From Pseudoxanthomonas sp. (GTDB lineage: Bacteria > Pseudomonadota > Gammaproteobacteria > Xanthomonadales > Xanthomonadaceae), in assembly GCF_035999195.1 (NCBI RefSeq), contig NZ_DASYGY010000009.1, positions 1,674,001 to 1,738,000 on the forward strand: a stretch of DNA of 64,000 nt. Reading direction: 5' to 3'. The position numbers and the translations under genes were made by a program. Below are positions 35,071-43,492 of this stretch, piece after piece. Every line of letters starts with the position of its first letter. Position 1 is the first letter of the stretch. The notes under the pieces were generated by a model. That model searched no databases, was not told the origin of the DNA, and worked only from the letters and a program-made list of their open reading frames with translations.

Positions 35071-36786
35071 CTATTCCGCCGACCGCATCCAGCCCGGGCC
35101 GCGCACCACGCGGCCCGGCGTGGCGCCGGTGTGTTCGCCCGCGCGCAGCACCTGCACGCCGTTGACGAAGACCTCGCTGACGCCGCTGGCGTACTGCTGC
35201 GGGCGGTCGTAGGTGGCGTGGTCGGTGATGGTGGCGGGGTCGAAGACGACGATGTCGGCATGGCAGCCGACGCGCAGGCAGCCGCGGTCGGTCAGCTTCC
35301 AGTTCGCCGCCGGCAGCCCGGTGAGGCGATGGATGCCCTCCTCCAGCGGCATCAGCCCGCGATCGCGCACGTAATGGCCGAGGAAGCGCGCGACGTTGCC
35401 GTAGGCGCGCGGATGCGTGCTGGATTTCAGGAACACGCCTTCCGGTGCGGACGATTCGGCATCGGAGCCCAGGCTGACCCAGGGCTGCTTCAGGCCCAGC
35501 TCGATGTTCTCTTCGCTCATCAGGAAGTAGGCGGTGCCGATGCGGTGGTCGTCCTCGATGATCAGGTCGATCGCCGTGTCTTCCGGCGACGTGCCGCGTT
35601 CGCGCGCGATGGCCGCCAGCGTCTTGCCGCCCAGCGGCTTCAGCGCCTCGCTCTTGAACTCGATCAGCAGCAGCCGCTCGTCCGAGCCGGCGAGCAGGCG
35701 CAGGTTTTCCCAGGGCGCATCGGGATCGCGCATCTCGGCGATCACGCGCGCACGCGTGGCGGGATCCTTCAGCCGCCGGATCATCGCGTCATGGCCGCCG
35801 GCCTGCACCCACGGCGGCAGGCTGGCGGTCAGGCCGGTGGCGCCGGCGGTGTACACGTACATGTCGGCACTGACCTTCAGGCCGTCGGCGCGCGCCGCGG
35901 CGATGCGGTCGATGGCCTGCTGCATCTTCGGCCAGTTCTTCTCGCCGGCCGCCTTCAGGTGGTAGACCTCGGCGCGCTGGCCGGTGGCTCGCGCGATCGC
36001 GATGGTCTCGTCGATGGCTTCGAGGAAGCGGTCGGCCTCGCTGCGCATGTGCGACACGTAGCCGCCGCCGGATTCCCCCGCCGCCTGCGCCAGCGCGATC
36101 AGTTCCGGCGTCTCGGCGAATGCGGCCGGCGGATAGATCAGCGAGCTGCCCACGCCCAGCGCACCTTCGCGCATCGCCTGCCGCACCACGTCCTGCATGC
36201 GCGCCAGCTGTTCCGGGGTGGGGTCCACGTCGTCCTCGCCCAGTTCGTGGATGCGCACGGTGGTCGCGCCGATGAAGGACGCCACGTTCGGCGTGATGCC
36301 GCGCTGCTCCAGATGCTCCAGGTAGCCGCCCAGCGTGGTCCACGGGATGTCGTAGCGGATGTCGCCCTGCTGTTTCAGCGCGTCCGCCTTCATGCGTGGG
36401 GTGACCGGCCCCATCGACCAGCCTTCGCCGAAGATCTCCAGCGTCACGCCCTGCTTGGTATCGCTGACGCCGCGGCCATCCGCGATCAGCGACTCGGTGG
36501 CCCAGCTCAGCACGTTGATGAAGCCCGGCGACACCGCCCTGCCTTTCGCATCGAGCACCTGCGCCGCCTCGGCGGACTGCCCGGCAGGCAGCCACGCCAC
36601 GATGCGGTCGCCGCGCACGGCCACGTCGACGCGCTGCGGCGCACGGCCGCTGCCGTCGTACACCACGCCGTTGCGGATCAGCAGGTCGTAGCGCGGCGCA
36701 TCGGCCGCGCCTACCGTACCGCTCGCGCAGCACGCGAGCGCCACGGCGATGAGGGAAGCCATCACGGAAACAGGCAGTCGATGCAT
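35071..36786 (-). CDS. N-acyl-D-amino-acid deacylase-like amidohydrolase
   Basis: A 571-residue exported protein of the D-aminoacylase branch of the amidohydrolases. Signal peptide (about 1-28, VGA-ADAP). The N-terminal beta domain has DLLIRNGVVYDGSGRAP. Where D-aminoacylases have an H-x-H motif (PGFIDxHTH), this has PGFINVLSWA (87-96), so those metal ligands are missing. The later ligands persist: His in SHMRSEADR, His in VYHLKAAGE and Asp in SLGSDAESS. A one-metal enzyme is possible. Product release would be D-amino acids from N-acyl or peptide forms. It follows the epimerase-DUF819 gene by 83 bp and ends the operon. Confidence 0.88.
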   Translation of the reverse strand: MHRLPVSVMASLIAVALACCASGTVGAADAPRYDLLIRNGVVYDGSGRAPQRVDVAVRGDRIVAWLPAGQSAEAAQVLDAKGRAVSPGFINVLSWATESLIADGRGVSDTKQGVTLEIFGEGWSMGPVTPRMKADALKQQGDIRYDIPWTTLGGYLEHLEQRGITPNVASFIGATTVRIHELGEDDVDPTPEQLARMQDVVRQAMREGALGVGSSLIYPPAAFAETPELIALAQAAGESGGGYVSHMRSEADRFLEAIDETIAIARATGQRAEVYHLKAAGEKNWPKMQQAIDRIAAARADGLKVSADMYVYTAGATGLTASLPPWVQAGGHDAMIRRLKDPATRARVIAEMRDPDAPWENLRLLAGSDERLLLIEFKSEALKPLGGKTLAAIARERGTSPEDTAIDLIIEDDHRIGTAYFLMSEENIELGLKQPWVSLGSDAESSAPEGVFLKSSTHPRAYGNVARFLGHYVRDRGLMPLEEGIHRLTGLPAANWKLTDRGCLRVGCHADIVVFDPATITDHATYDRPQQYASGVSEVFVNGVQVLRAGEHTGATPGRVVRGPGWMRSAE

Positions 36787-36869
36787 CGTTGTCCTCCAGT
36801 CGATTCCAGATAGCGCGAACGAGCGGCCGCAGCGCCCGCCGCCAGGGTCAATGCCGGATGCGGCCCGTC

Positions 36870-39029
36870 TCAAGGCCCCAGCATCTCGAACACGCCGATC
36901 CCCACGAAATTCCCGAGGGCATAACCCAGCACGCCCGTCGCCACCGCAGGCACCGCCAGCTTGCGCCAGCCGAACAGCACGGCATAGGCGATCGAGATCG
37001 GCGGTCCTCCGATGCAGGCCGTGGACGCGATGATGATCTCGCCGTAGTTGAGCTTGAACAGCCGCGCCGCCAGCAGCATGAAGACCACATGCGTGGCGAA
37101 GATGATCAGCACGTAGCCGAACAGCGCCGGCGCCGCGCCCAGCATCGCGCCGATGTCCGCGCCGGCACCCAGCAGGGCGAAGAACAGGTACATGAACAGC
37201 GTGGCCGCCAGTTCCGGCCCCGCGATCGCCTTCAGCCAGCGCCGTCCCAGGGTGGCGATCGCCACCATCAGCAGCGTGATGTAGAGGATCGCGTAGCTCG
37301 CCTGCCCCAGCGCGGCGGCGATCGCATTGCCGGCCGCGCAGGCCAGCGACGACAGCCCCAGCGCCAACGCCAGGTCGATGACGGTCGGCACGCGGCGCAC
37401 GTCGTCGGCCTCGACGACGGCATCGACCAGGGTGTCCGCGCGCCATGCGAAGCGGCGCGTGAACATGGCCCACGATGCCGCGGCGCCCGCCATCACCAGA
37501 TAGGACAGGCCGATCACGTTGTCGATCGCCACGCCCGCCGCCAGCGCGGTGGGGTCGCGGAAACCGATGGCTTCGGCCACGGCCGCGAAGTTGATCGAAC
37601 CGCCGACGTAGGTCGCGCTGAACACGGCCGCGTACTGCGCACCGAACGGGCCCAGGTCCAGCAGCTGCGCGCCCAGCCAGGCGCCGGCCACCACGCCGGC
37701 GGCGCCGAACAGGAACGCCACCAGCGTGCGCCCGCCTTCCACCACGATGCTGAAGAGATCGGCGCGCAGCAGGAACAGCGCGATCGCCAGCGGGACGAGA
37801 TAGGTCCAGATGAGATCGTAGGCAGGCGCCGAGGCCGGGATGATGTCGAAGTGCGACAGCAGGATGGCGAGCGCGATGACGAACATCACCCCGGAGACGC
37901 GCCGCCCGAGCTTCGTCTTCTCCAGCGACGCGCCGATCACGGCGAGCGCGAAGAACACCGCCAGCAGGGCGAACGCGTTGTCGGCGGGGATCAGCGAGCT
38001 GGCGGGCGCCGAGATCATGCCGATGCCGACGGCCCCCCAGACCGCGTCGGGGCAGTCGATGCGACCGTCGGCATACGCCACACCGGGCAACCGGTCCTGT
38101 TTCAGGAAGATCGGCCCGTCCAGATCGACGATGTCGCAGAACTGCCCCAGCATGAAGGCCGGCGCCGCCGCCAGGCTGGTGCCGCACATGTTGCCCACCA
38201 TCACCTGCTTGCCGAGTTCGCGCGCGCGGCGCGCCATCATCAGGCCCTCGGTCAGCCCGCCGCATTTGTCCAGCTTGATGTTGATGACATCGAAGCGGTG
38301 GTGGCGCGCCTCCAGTTCCGCGAGATCGAGGATGCTTTCGTCGGCGGCGAACGGCAGCGCACGCTCGATGCCGTCGAGTTCGTGTTCGCGGCCACGCACG
38401 CAGGGCTGCTCCAGCAGCGACACGCGCGCCTGGACCAGTGCGGGAATCAGGTCCGGCAAGGTCGTGCCGTCGTAGCCCTGGTTGGCGTCGACGCCGATCC
38501 AGGCCTCCGTGCAGCGCGCCCGCACCGCGTGCACGCGTGCGGCATCCAGTGTCGCGTCGCCGGTGAGTTTCAGCTTCACGGCGCGCGCCTGCATCGGGCC
38601 CTGCACGTAGGCGGCGGCGCGATCGGCCATGACGGCGGGGTCGTCGGCGCCCACGGTGAAGGTAGTGAGCAACGGGCGCACGCCGTCGAGTCCGGCCAGC
38701 CGCCACACCGGCTCACCGGTGCGCTGCGCCTCCAGTTCCCACAGCGCGGCGTCGAGCGCATTGCGGGCGCCGCCGGGCGGCAGCAGATCGCGCAGCGATG
38801 CGCGCTCCAGGCCGGCTTCGATGCGCGGACGCAGCGCCTCCAGCGTGACGATCATCGTGTCCGGATGATCGTCGTTGTAGTACACGCCGGCCGCCTCGCC
38901 GCGACCGATGCGATCGCCGTCGCGCAGCGTCACCACCGTCGCCGGCATCGCCTCGAACACATGCCCGGCGATGCGGAACGGCGCCGACATCGGCAGGGGT
39001 TCGTTGTGCAGTTCGAGTCGAAGGGACAC
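36870..39029 (-). CDS. Dipeptide epimerase (DgcA-like) fused to DUF819 membrane protein
   Basis: A 719-residue single frame. Residues 1-332 are an enolase-superfamily L-Ala-D/L-Glu epimerase: the KxK motif in VKLKLTG (Lys152/154), metal ligands in DANQGY (Asp181), LEQP (Glu207) and ADES (Asp230), and NIKLDKCGG with the second base. The epimerase would normally end after DCPDAVWG. Here it reads on through AVGIG into M338, the start of a complete DUF819 (YjcL-like) protein with about 11 helices (338-719). Family members are normally separate. Start: GTG at 39029 with GAGG 5 bp upstream gives MSLRLELHNEPLPMSAPFRIAG; the alternative is ATG at 38990. A fusion or a lost frameshift: see findings. 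Confidence 0.85.
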   Translation of the reverse strand: MSLRLELHNEPLPMSAPFRIAGHVFEAMPATVVTLRDGDRIGRGEAAGVYYNDDHPDTMIVTLEALRPRIEAGLERASLRDLLPPGGARNALDAALWELEAQRTGEPVWRLAGLDGVRPLLTTFTVGADDPAVMADRAAAYVQGPMQARAVKLKLTGDATLDAARVHAVRARCTEAWIGVDANQGYDGTTLPDLIPALVQARVSLLEQPCVRGREHELDGIERALPFAADESILDLAELEARHHRFDVINIKLDKCGGLTEGLMMARRARELGKQVMVGNMCGTSLAAAPAFMLGQFCDIVDLDGPIFLKQDRLPGVAYADGRIDCPDAVWGAVGIGMISAPASSLIPADNAFALLAVFFALAVIGASLEKTKLGRRVSGVMFVIALAILLSHFDIIPASAPAYDLIWTYLVPLAIALFLLRADLFSIVVEGGRTLVAFLFGAAGVVAGAWLGAQLLDLGPFGAQYAAVFSATYVGGSINFAAVAEAIGFRDPTALAAGVAIDNVIGLSYLVMAGAAASWAMFTRRFAWRADTLVDAVVEADDVRRVPTVIDLALALGLSSLACAAGNAIAAALGQASYAILYITLLMVAIATLGRRWLKAIAGPELAATLFMYLFFALLGAGADIGAMLGAAPALFGYVLIIFATHVVFMLLAARLFKLNYGEIIIASTACIGGPPISIAYAVLFGWRKLAVPAVATGVLGYALGNFVGIGVFEMLGP

Positions 39030-39093
39030 GACGGCCTCGTGCGGGAAGAAGGACGCAGGAATGGCCGGCGATGGGATCGCCGGCCGTGGCGGA

Positions 39094-41106
39094 TCAGTAG
39101 TTCGCGCCGAAGCCGACGACGTGGTGCGCGATGCCGATCCACAGCAGGAACAGGCAGGCCAGCGCCAGCAGCACCGCCCACAGCTTGGCCAGCCACTTGC
39201 GGCGTCCGCGCAGCACATGCCATGCATTCCAGACCGCGATGGCGGCGCCCAGCGGCAGCGCGAGGGTGGCGAACAGGCGCATGGCGATGATCAGGCCGTC
39301 GGTGCCGGGGCTGGTCATTTCCAGCTTGCTGAGCATGCCGACCACCAGGCCCAGCGCCGCCGCGGTCGCCAGCAGCGACAGCAGTGCGCCGATCCGCACC
39401 AGCCGGTGCGCCCGCGCATCGATGCCGCTCAAGGCATAGCGCACGCCGTAGTAGCGCCGCACCAGCGCCGACACCGGCCAAGCGATGACCGTCAGCAGCA
39501 CGATCGCCAGGCTGGCGACCAGCAGCGGCATCGACAGCGCGCGCCAGGCCGACAGCCGCTCGAACACCATGATCGGCGCGTACGGCTCCATGCTGAAACG
39601 GGTGACCTTGCCGTCCACGACATCGGCGGCCAGGCGGTCGGTGCTGATGGTGTCCTGCCACAGGTAGGGCGCGATTTCGCGCCACTTCTTCGGCACGCCG
39701 TTCGGACCCATCGCGGCGGTCACGCTGATGGTGCCGTCCTCGTTGGCGACGACCTTGATCGGCCCCAGCAGGTTGGCCAGCGATACGAAATTGCTGTCCG
39801 GACGGCGGCTGCTGGTGTACGTGCCCGCGAGCTGCGCGGCATGCACCTTGGCGTCTTCCTTCGACACGCCCGCCGCCTTCGCCGGCGTGCCGGGCAGGTA
39901 ACGGTCGGCGAAACCGCGCGACAGCGCATAGCGGATATGGCCGGTCGCACCGTCGCGGCCGGCGCTGTTCATCGATACGAACAGACCGATGCCGTCATCC
40001 AGGAACAATTGCAGGTCGCTGTGGAACCACTGGGTGTCGCCGCCATGCGAAATGGCGCGATGCCCGTTCACCGAGGTCTCGTAGAAGCCGAGCATCATGC
40101 GGTTCAGTGGACCGACCGAGGCCTGCCCGGTGCCGTGCATCGTCTGCGCGGTGGCGGCATCCAGGATGCGCGCCTCGCCGAACGCGCCGTCCTGCAGGTG
40201 GGCGATCATGAACTTCGCCATGTCCGTGCCGGTGGCGGCCAGGCTGCCGGCCGGCGCCAGGCTGATGAACTCGTAGTCCTTGGCTTCGCCGTCCGACGCC
40301 TTGGCATAGCCCTTCGACATGCCGGCGAGCAGTGCCGGCGGCAGCGGCTGGCGGAAGCTGGACCGGGTCATGCCCAGCGGCTTGAAGATGTTCGCGTCGA
40401 GATAGTCGTCGAAGGACTGGCCCGAGACGCGTTCGACGATGTAGCCGGCCAGCGCGGTGGCATAGTTGGAATACGCGGGCGTGGCACCAGGCACGTGGAT
40501 GCGTTGCGGCGTCCAGTGCTTCAGCGCGTCGCCGAGCGGGGTGATCTCGTCCTCCTTCGCCGTGATCAGCCCGCGGATCTGCTCCTCCATGCCGGTGGTG
40601 TGCGTCATCACCTGGCGCAGGGTGACCGGCTTGCCGTTGCGTTCCGGGATCTCGAAGTCGAGGTACTGGTTGACGTCGGCGTCCAGGTCCAGCTTGCCCT
40701 GCCCGACCAGCTGCATCACCGCCGTCCAGGTGAACAGCTTGGACACCGAGCCGGGGCGGAACAGGGTGGCGTCGGGATCGACCGGCGTGCGCGTGGCCAG
40801 ATCGGCGTAGCCGTAGCCCTTCTGCACCAGCACCTGGCCGTCCTTCACCACCACCACGACGGCGCCGGCGATGTCGCCGTTGGCCAGGGCATACGGCATG
40901 AAGCCGTCGAGCCAGGCCCCCACGTCTTCGCGGGTGAGTGCGGGCGCACCGGCCGGCGCGTCGCTCGCGGCAGGCACTGCGGCGGCGGGCGCCGGCGACG
41001 TGGCGGGAACCGGCGCGGGCGGAACGGCGGCGTCCTGCGCCAGCAGCGGCACGGCCACCAGCGCGGTCAACGCGGCGCCGCACAGGATCTGGTGAATCGA
41101 ACGCAT
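39094..41106 (-). CDS. Exported serine hydrolase with C-terminal membrane domain
   Basis: A 670-residue beta-lactamase-fold protein with a signal peptide (to about LLA-QDAA, residue 23) and a Pro/Ala-rich linker (28-56). Catalytic S-x-x-K is SVSK (Ser120, Lys123), Tyr-x-Asn is YSN in PAYSNYATALAGYIVERVSG, and the third motif is SHGG. After about residue 500 come four to five hydrophobic helices (MPLLVASLAIVLLTVIAWPVSAL and others), anchoring it to the inner membrane with the catalytic part in the periplasm. Likely a D-specific peptidase acting on incoming peptides. First gene of the operon with the epimerase fusion and D-aminoacylase. Promoter-operator at 41175-41213. Confidence 0.88.
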   Translation of the reverse strand: MRSIHQILCGAALTALVAVPLLAQDAAVPPAPVPATSPAPAAAVPAASDAPAGAPALTREDVGAWLDGFMPYALANGDIAGAVVVVVKDGQVLVQKGYGYADLATRTPVDPDATLFRPGSVSKLFTWTAVMQLVGQGKLDLDADVNQYLDFEIPERNGKPVTLRQVMTHTTGMEEQIRGLITAKEDEITPLGDALKHWTPQRIHVPGATPAYSNYATALAGYIVERVSGQSFDDYLDANIFKPLGMTRSSFRQPLPPALLAGMSKGYAKASDGEAKDYEFISLAPAGSLAATGTDMAKFMIAHLQDGAFGEARILDAATAQTMHGTGQASVGPLNRMMLGFYETSVNGHRAISHGGDTQWFHSDLQLFLDDGIGLFVSMNSAGRDGATGHIRYALSRGFADRYLPGTPAKAAGVSKEDAKVHAAQLAGTYTSSRRPDSNFVSLANLLGPIKVVANEDGTISVTAAMGPNGVPKKWREIAPYLWQDTISTDRLAADVVDGKVTRFSMEPYAPIMVFERLSAWRALSMPLLVASLAIVLLTVIAWPVSALVRRYYGVRYALSGIDARAHRLVRIGALLSLLATAAALGLVVGMLSKLEMTSPGTDGLIIAMRLFATLALPLGAAIAVWNAWHVLRGRRKWLAKLWAVLLALACLFLLWIGIAHHVVGFGANY

Positions 41107-41174
41107 CGAGTGATCTCCCGACTGAGGCGATGGAGCGGGGCCGGCGAGGTCCGCAGCCGGCTGGCGGATATATC

Positions 41175-41213
41175 CTGATTCGGCGATAATGATCCCAATC
41201 AGAGAATTGTCAA
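41175..41213 (-). promoter_or_regulatory. Second copy of the promoter-operator element
   Basis: Minus strand -35 TTGACA (41208-41213), 16-bp spacer, -10 CATTAT (41186-41191), identical to 35006-35043. The repeat arms are CTGATT (41175-41180) and AATCAG (41197-41202), with one extra base (C) in the left arm compared with the first copy. It lies between the serine hydrolase (minus) and the XRE-cupin regulator (plus), so it may also serve for autoregulation. Confidence 0.8.
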
Positions 41214-41344
41214 CCCGTGCCGAAAGTCGTGGGCGGGAACGCTCCGAGCCGGCGACTCTTTCCACTGACCATGGCGGAAGGCGATCATGCCGCCGTGCTG
41301 GACACGCCAGCAGAAGCACCCGGGTCCCAGGAGATCCCGCAAGG

Positions 41345-42064
41345 ATGACGTCACATCACCCCACCATCGGCGGCCTGCTGCGCTCGCTGCGCGCACGCAA
41401 GGGATGGACGCTCAAGCAGATGAGCGAGCATTCGGGCATTCCGCTCTCCACCCTGTCCAAGGTCGAGCACGACCGCCTGACGCTGACCTACGACAAGCTG
41501 CTGCAACTGGCGCAGCGCCTGCAGCTGCGGATGTCGGAGCTGTTCGCCGAAGACGTGGAGACGGTGGAGCCGCCGGTGACCGCGCGCCGCAGTATCGGCC
41601 GCATCGAGGACGCGATCCGCGTCACCACGCCCAACTACGATTACTACTACCTGTGCCCCGAGCTGCGGCGCAAGCGCATGATCCCGGTGCTCACCCGCGT
41701 GCGCGCCAAGACCATCGAGGAGTTCGGCGCGCTGGTCCACCACTCCGGTGAGGAATACATCCACGTCCTCGAGGGCAGGATGGAAGTGCACACCGAGTTC
41801 TACGACCCGATCGTGCTGGAGACCGGCCAGTCGGTCTACATCGACTCCAACATGGGCCACGCCTACATCGCCGCCGAAGGTTGCGACGAGGTGCTGCTGC
41901 TCGGCGTGTGTTCGAGTTCGGACGAACAGCTGATGGAATCGCTGATGACGCTGCACGGCGAAGAGAGCCTCGCCCAGCAGGGCAAGGCGCACAGCCTCAG
42001 GCCACCGGCCGCGACGCCGGCGAAAACCCCGCGGAAGAAAGCGTCGCCGAAGCCGAGGGGCTGA
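41345..42064 (+). CDS. XRE-family regulator with C-terminal cupin domain
   Basis: A 239-residue regulator. The N-terminal HTH_3 domain (about 8-64) reads IGGLLRSLRARKGWTLKQMSEHSG and PLSTLSKVEHDRLTLTYDKLLQLAQRL. The C-terminal cupin (about 120-195) has HHSGEEYIHVLEGRMEVHTEFYDPIVLETGQSVYIDSNMGHAYIA in order, with HxxxE and a distal His for a small-ligand or metal pocket. A Lys/Pro/Ala-rich tail (about 212-239) ends the protein. Such regulators control amino-acid and polyamine catabolism genes. It is divergent from the serine hydrolase operon and next to one copy of the shared operator, so it is the likely regulator of both operons. Confidence 0.9.
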   Translation: MTSHHPTIGGLLRSLRARKGWTLKQMSEHSGIPLSTLSKVEHDRLTLTYDKLLQLAQRLQLRMSELFAEDVETVEPPVTARRSIGRIEDAIRVTTPNYDYYYLCPELRRKRMIPVLTRVRAKTIEEFGALVHHSGEEYIHVLEGRMEVHTEFYDPIVLETGQSVYIDSNMGHAYIAAEGCDEVLLLGVCSSSDEQLMESLMTLHGEESLAQQGKAHSLRPPAATPAKTPRKKASPKPRG

Positions 42065-42073
42065 CGCCCGTTG

Positions 42074-42103
42074 CCGCAGCTCCGTCAGCGGCCGGAGCTG
42101 CGG
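42074..42103. terminator. Perfect 11-bp stem-loop between convergent genes
   Basis: CCGCAGCTCCG (42074-42084) and CGGAGCTGCGG (42093-42103) with an 8-nt loop. No T-run follows on either side. It sits between the stops of the XRE-cupin gene (42064) and the Thr-rich membrane protein (42147), where a bidirectional end is expected. Confidence 0.6.
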
Positions 42104-42146
42104 AGCACGCCCCGATGTCCCCGCTCTTCCACCGCCGCGACGGCCT

Positions 42147-43487
42147 TCAGTGTGTCGTCGCCAGATGCCGGGCGTAGGCCTCTATCCGCCCACGGATGTT
42201 GGCCCACAACGACCGCTGCCAGGCGAAGGCGAGCAGCAGCGCGACCATCGCGCCGAGGGCCAGCGCAGGCAGGGTTAACACGAAGAGGCCGGCCGCCAGG
42301 TCCACCGCCGTGCCGGCGGCCGCCAGGGAAAGGCCCCAGAACGCCGCCTTGAGCAGCGGGAGCCGTGACGCGATGGCCCGTGCCTGCCGGGTATCGACCG
42401 CCACCTCCCGCGTGTCCAGGTTCACCACCGCGACCGCCACACCCTGACGCGACCGCGTGTCGCCGCCGTAGACGATGGCGACGCGGTGGCCGGGCCTGAC
42501 GGCGAGCCGAAGATCGACGAAGCGCTCCTGCAGTTCCCGGCCATAGTCGGTGCTGACGGACAGCGCCAGATGCTGCGTGGTGGTGACCGTCGTGGTCGTC
42601 GACGGCGCCCGCGACTGGTAGCTGTCGGGATGGACATACACATTGTCGGTCGTCGTGGTGACATGCGTGGTGGTATGGCGCTGCGCATCCGTCACCCGAC
42701 CGAACGCCGCGAACAGATGCAGATCGTCTGTCGAAGCGATCCGGGTCAGCGTGCTGGTATCGCGCCGACGGTGGCGTCGGGCGCGCGCGATCAGCAGCGC
42801 AAAGAGCGCCAGCGGAACCAGCAACAGGAACAGGATGCCTCCGGCGACCACGCGGCGCGCCATGGCCTTCTGCCGCGCCGATGCGCGGCTGGCGTCGTCC
42901 GCACGCTGCTTCGCTTCGCGCTGCTGCACGGCCCTGGCCTTGGTATCGGCCAGGCCTTGTGCAGGCGAATGCGCGACGAAGACCTCCCGGTACTCCGCCG
43001 GAAAGTAGCGCTCGGCGACCTGCCGGACCTCGGCGACATCATGTTGCTGCCTGCTCTCGGCTTCCATGTAGTTCACCCGGGCGCAGGTGCCCAGGGCGAC
43101 CTGCTCGGCCACCGTGCGACCGGTGCACTCGGGTTGCTTCGCCGGCCACCTGCGTGCGCGGACGGCGGCATGGGCCTGCAGATAGGTCTCCCGCAGTCGC
43201 TTCGCGCGGTGGGGTGCGCGATGTTCAAACGCGTCGGGGCCGTACCTGCCGCCCCAGGAAGCTTCCAGTACCTCGGCCAGCAGCAGGTGATGGCCGGCGA
43301 TGCGCCCATCGACCTCTCCCGGCGGGCGGCCGGGAGACGCCGCTTCCACGTCCGCCTGCACCTGCTCCACGCTGGGGTAGTACCGCAGGCTGGCCTCGTC
43401 GGGGCCGGCCGCCCCCGCTCCGCCCGCGACCAGCCACAGCACGACCGCCACGCGCGACCAGGCGCCACGGCCGGCGGGGGCTTTCAT
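42147..43487 (-). CDS. Hypothetical membrane protein with Thr-rich segment
   Basis: A 446-residue protein of unknown function. Signal-type N-terminus (AWSRVAVVLWLVAGGAGAAGPD), then a periplasmic helical region with four Cys (about 110-140). A strong transmembrane helix (VAGGILFLLLVPLALFALLIARARRHRRR, about 215-245) is followed by a Thr-rich stretch (THVTTTTDNVYVHP and TTTTVTTTQHLALS). Two C-terminal hydrophobic helices (about 365-425) end the protein. It starts 5 bp after the stop of the thioredoxin-fold gene, so they are co-translated. It is the last gene of the divergent envelope cluster facing the kinase gene. No family recognised. Confidence 0.75.
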   Translation of the reverse strand: MKAPAGRGAWSRVAVVLWLVAGGAGAAGPDEASLRYYPSVEQVQADVEAASPGRPPGEVDGRIAGHHLLLAEVLEASWGGRYGPDAFEHRAPHRAKRLRETYLQAHAAVRARRWPAKQPECTGRTVAEQVALGTCARVNYMEAESRQQHDVAEVRQVAERYFPAEYREVFVAHSPAQGLADTKARAVQQREAKQRADDASRASARQKAMARRVVAGGILFLLLVPLALFALLIARARRHRRRDTSTLTRIASTDDLHLFAAFGRVTDAQRHTTTHVTTTTDNVYVHPDSYQSRAPSTTTTVTTTQHLALSVSTDYGRELQERFVDLRLAVRPGHRVAIVYGGDTRSRQGVAVAVVNLDTREVAVDTRQARAIASRLPLLKAAFWGLSLAAAGTAVDLAAGLFVLTLPALALGAMVALLLAFAWQRSLWANIRGRIEAYARHLATTH

Positions 43488-43492
43488 CGAGG

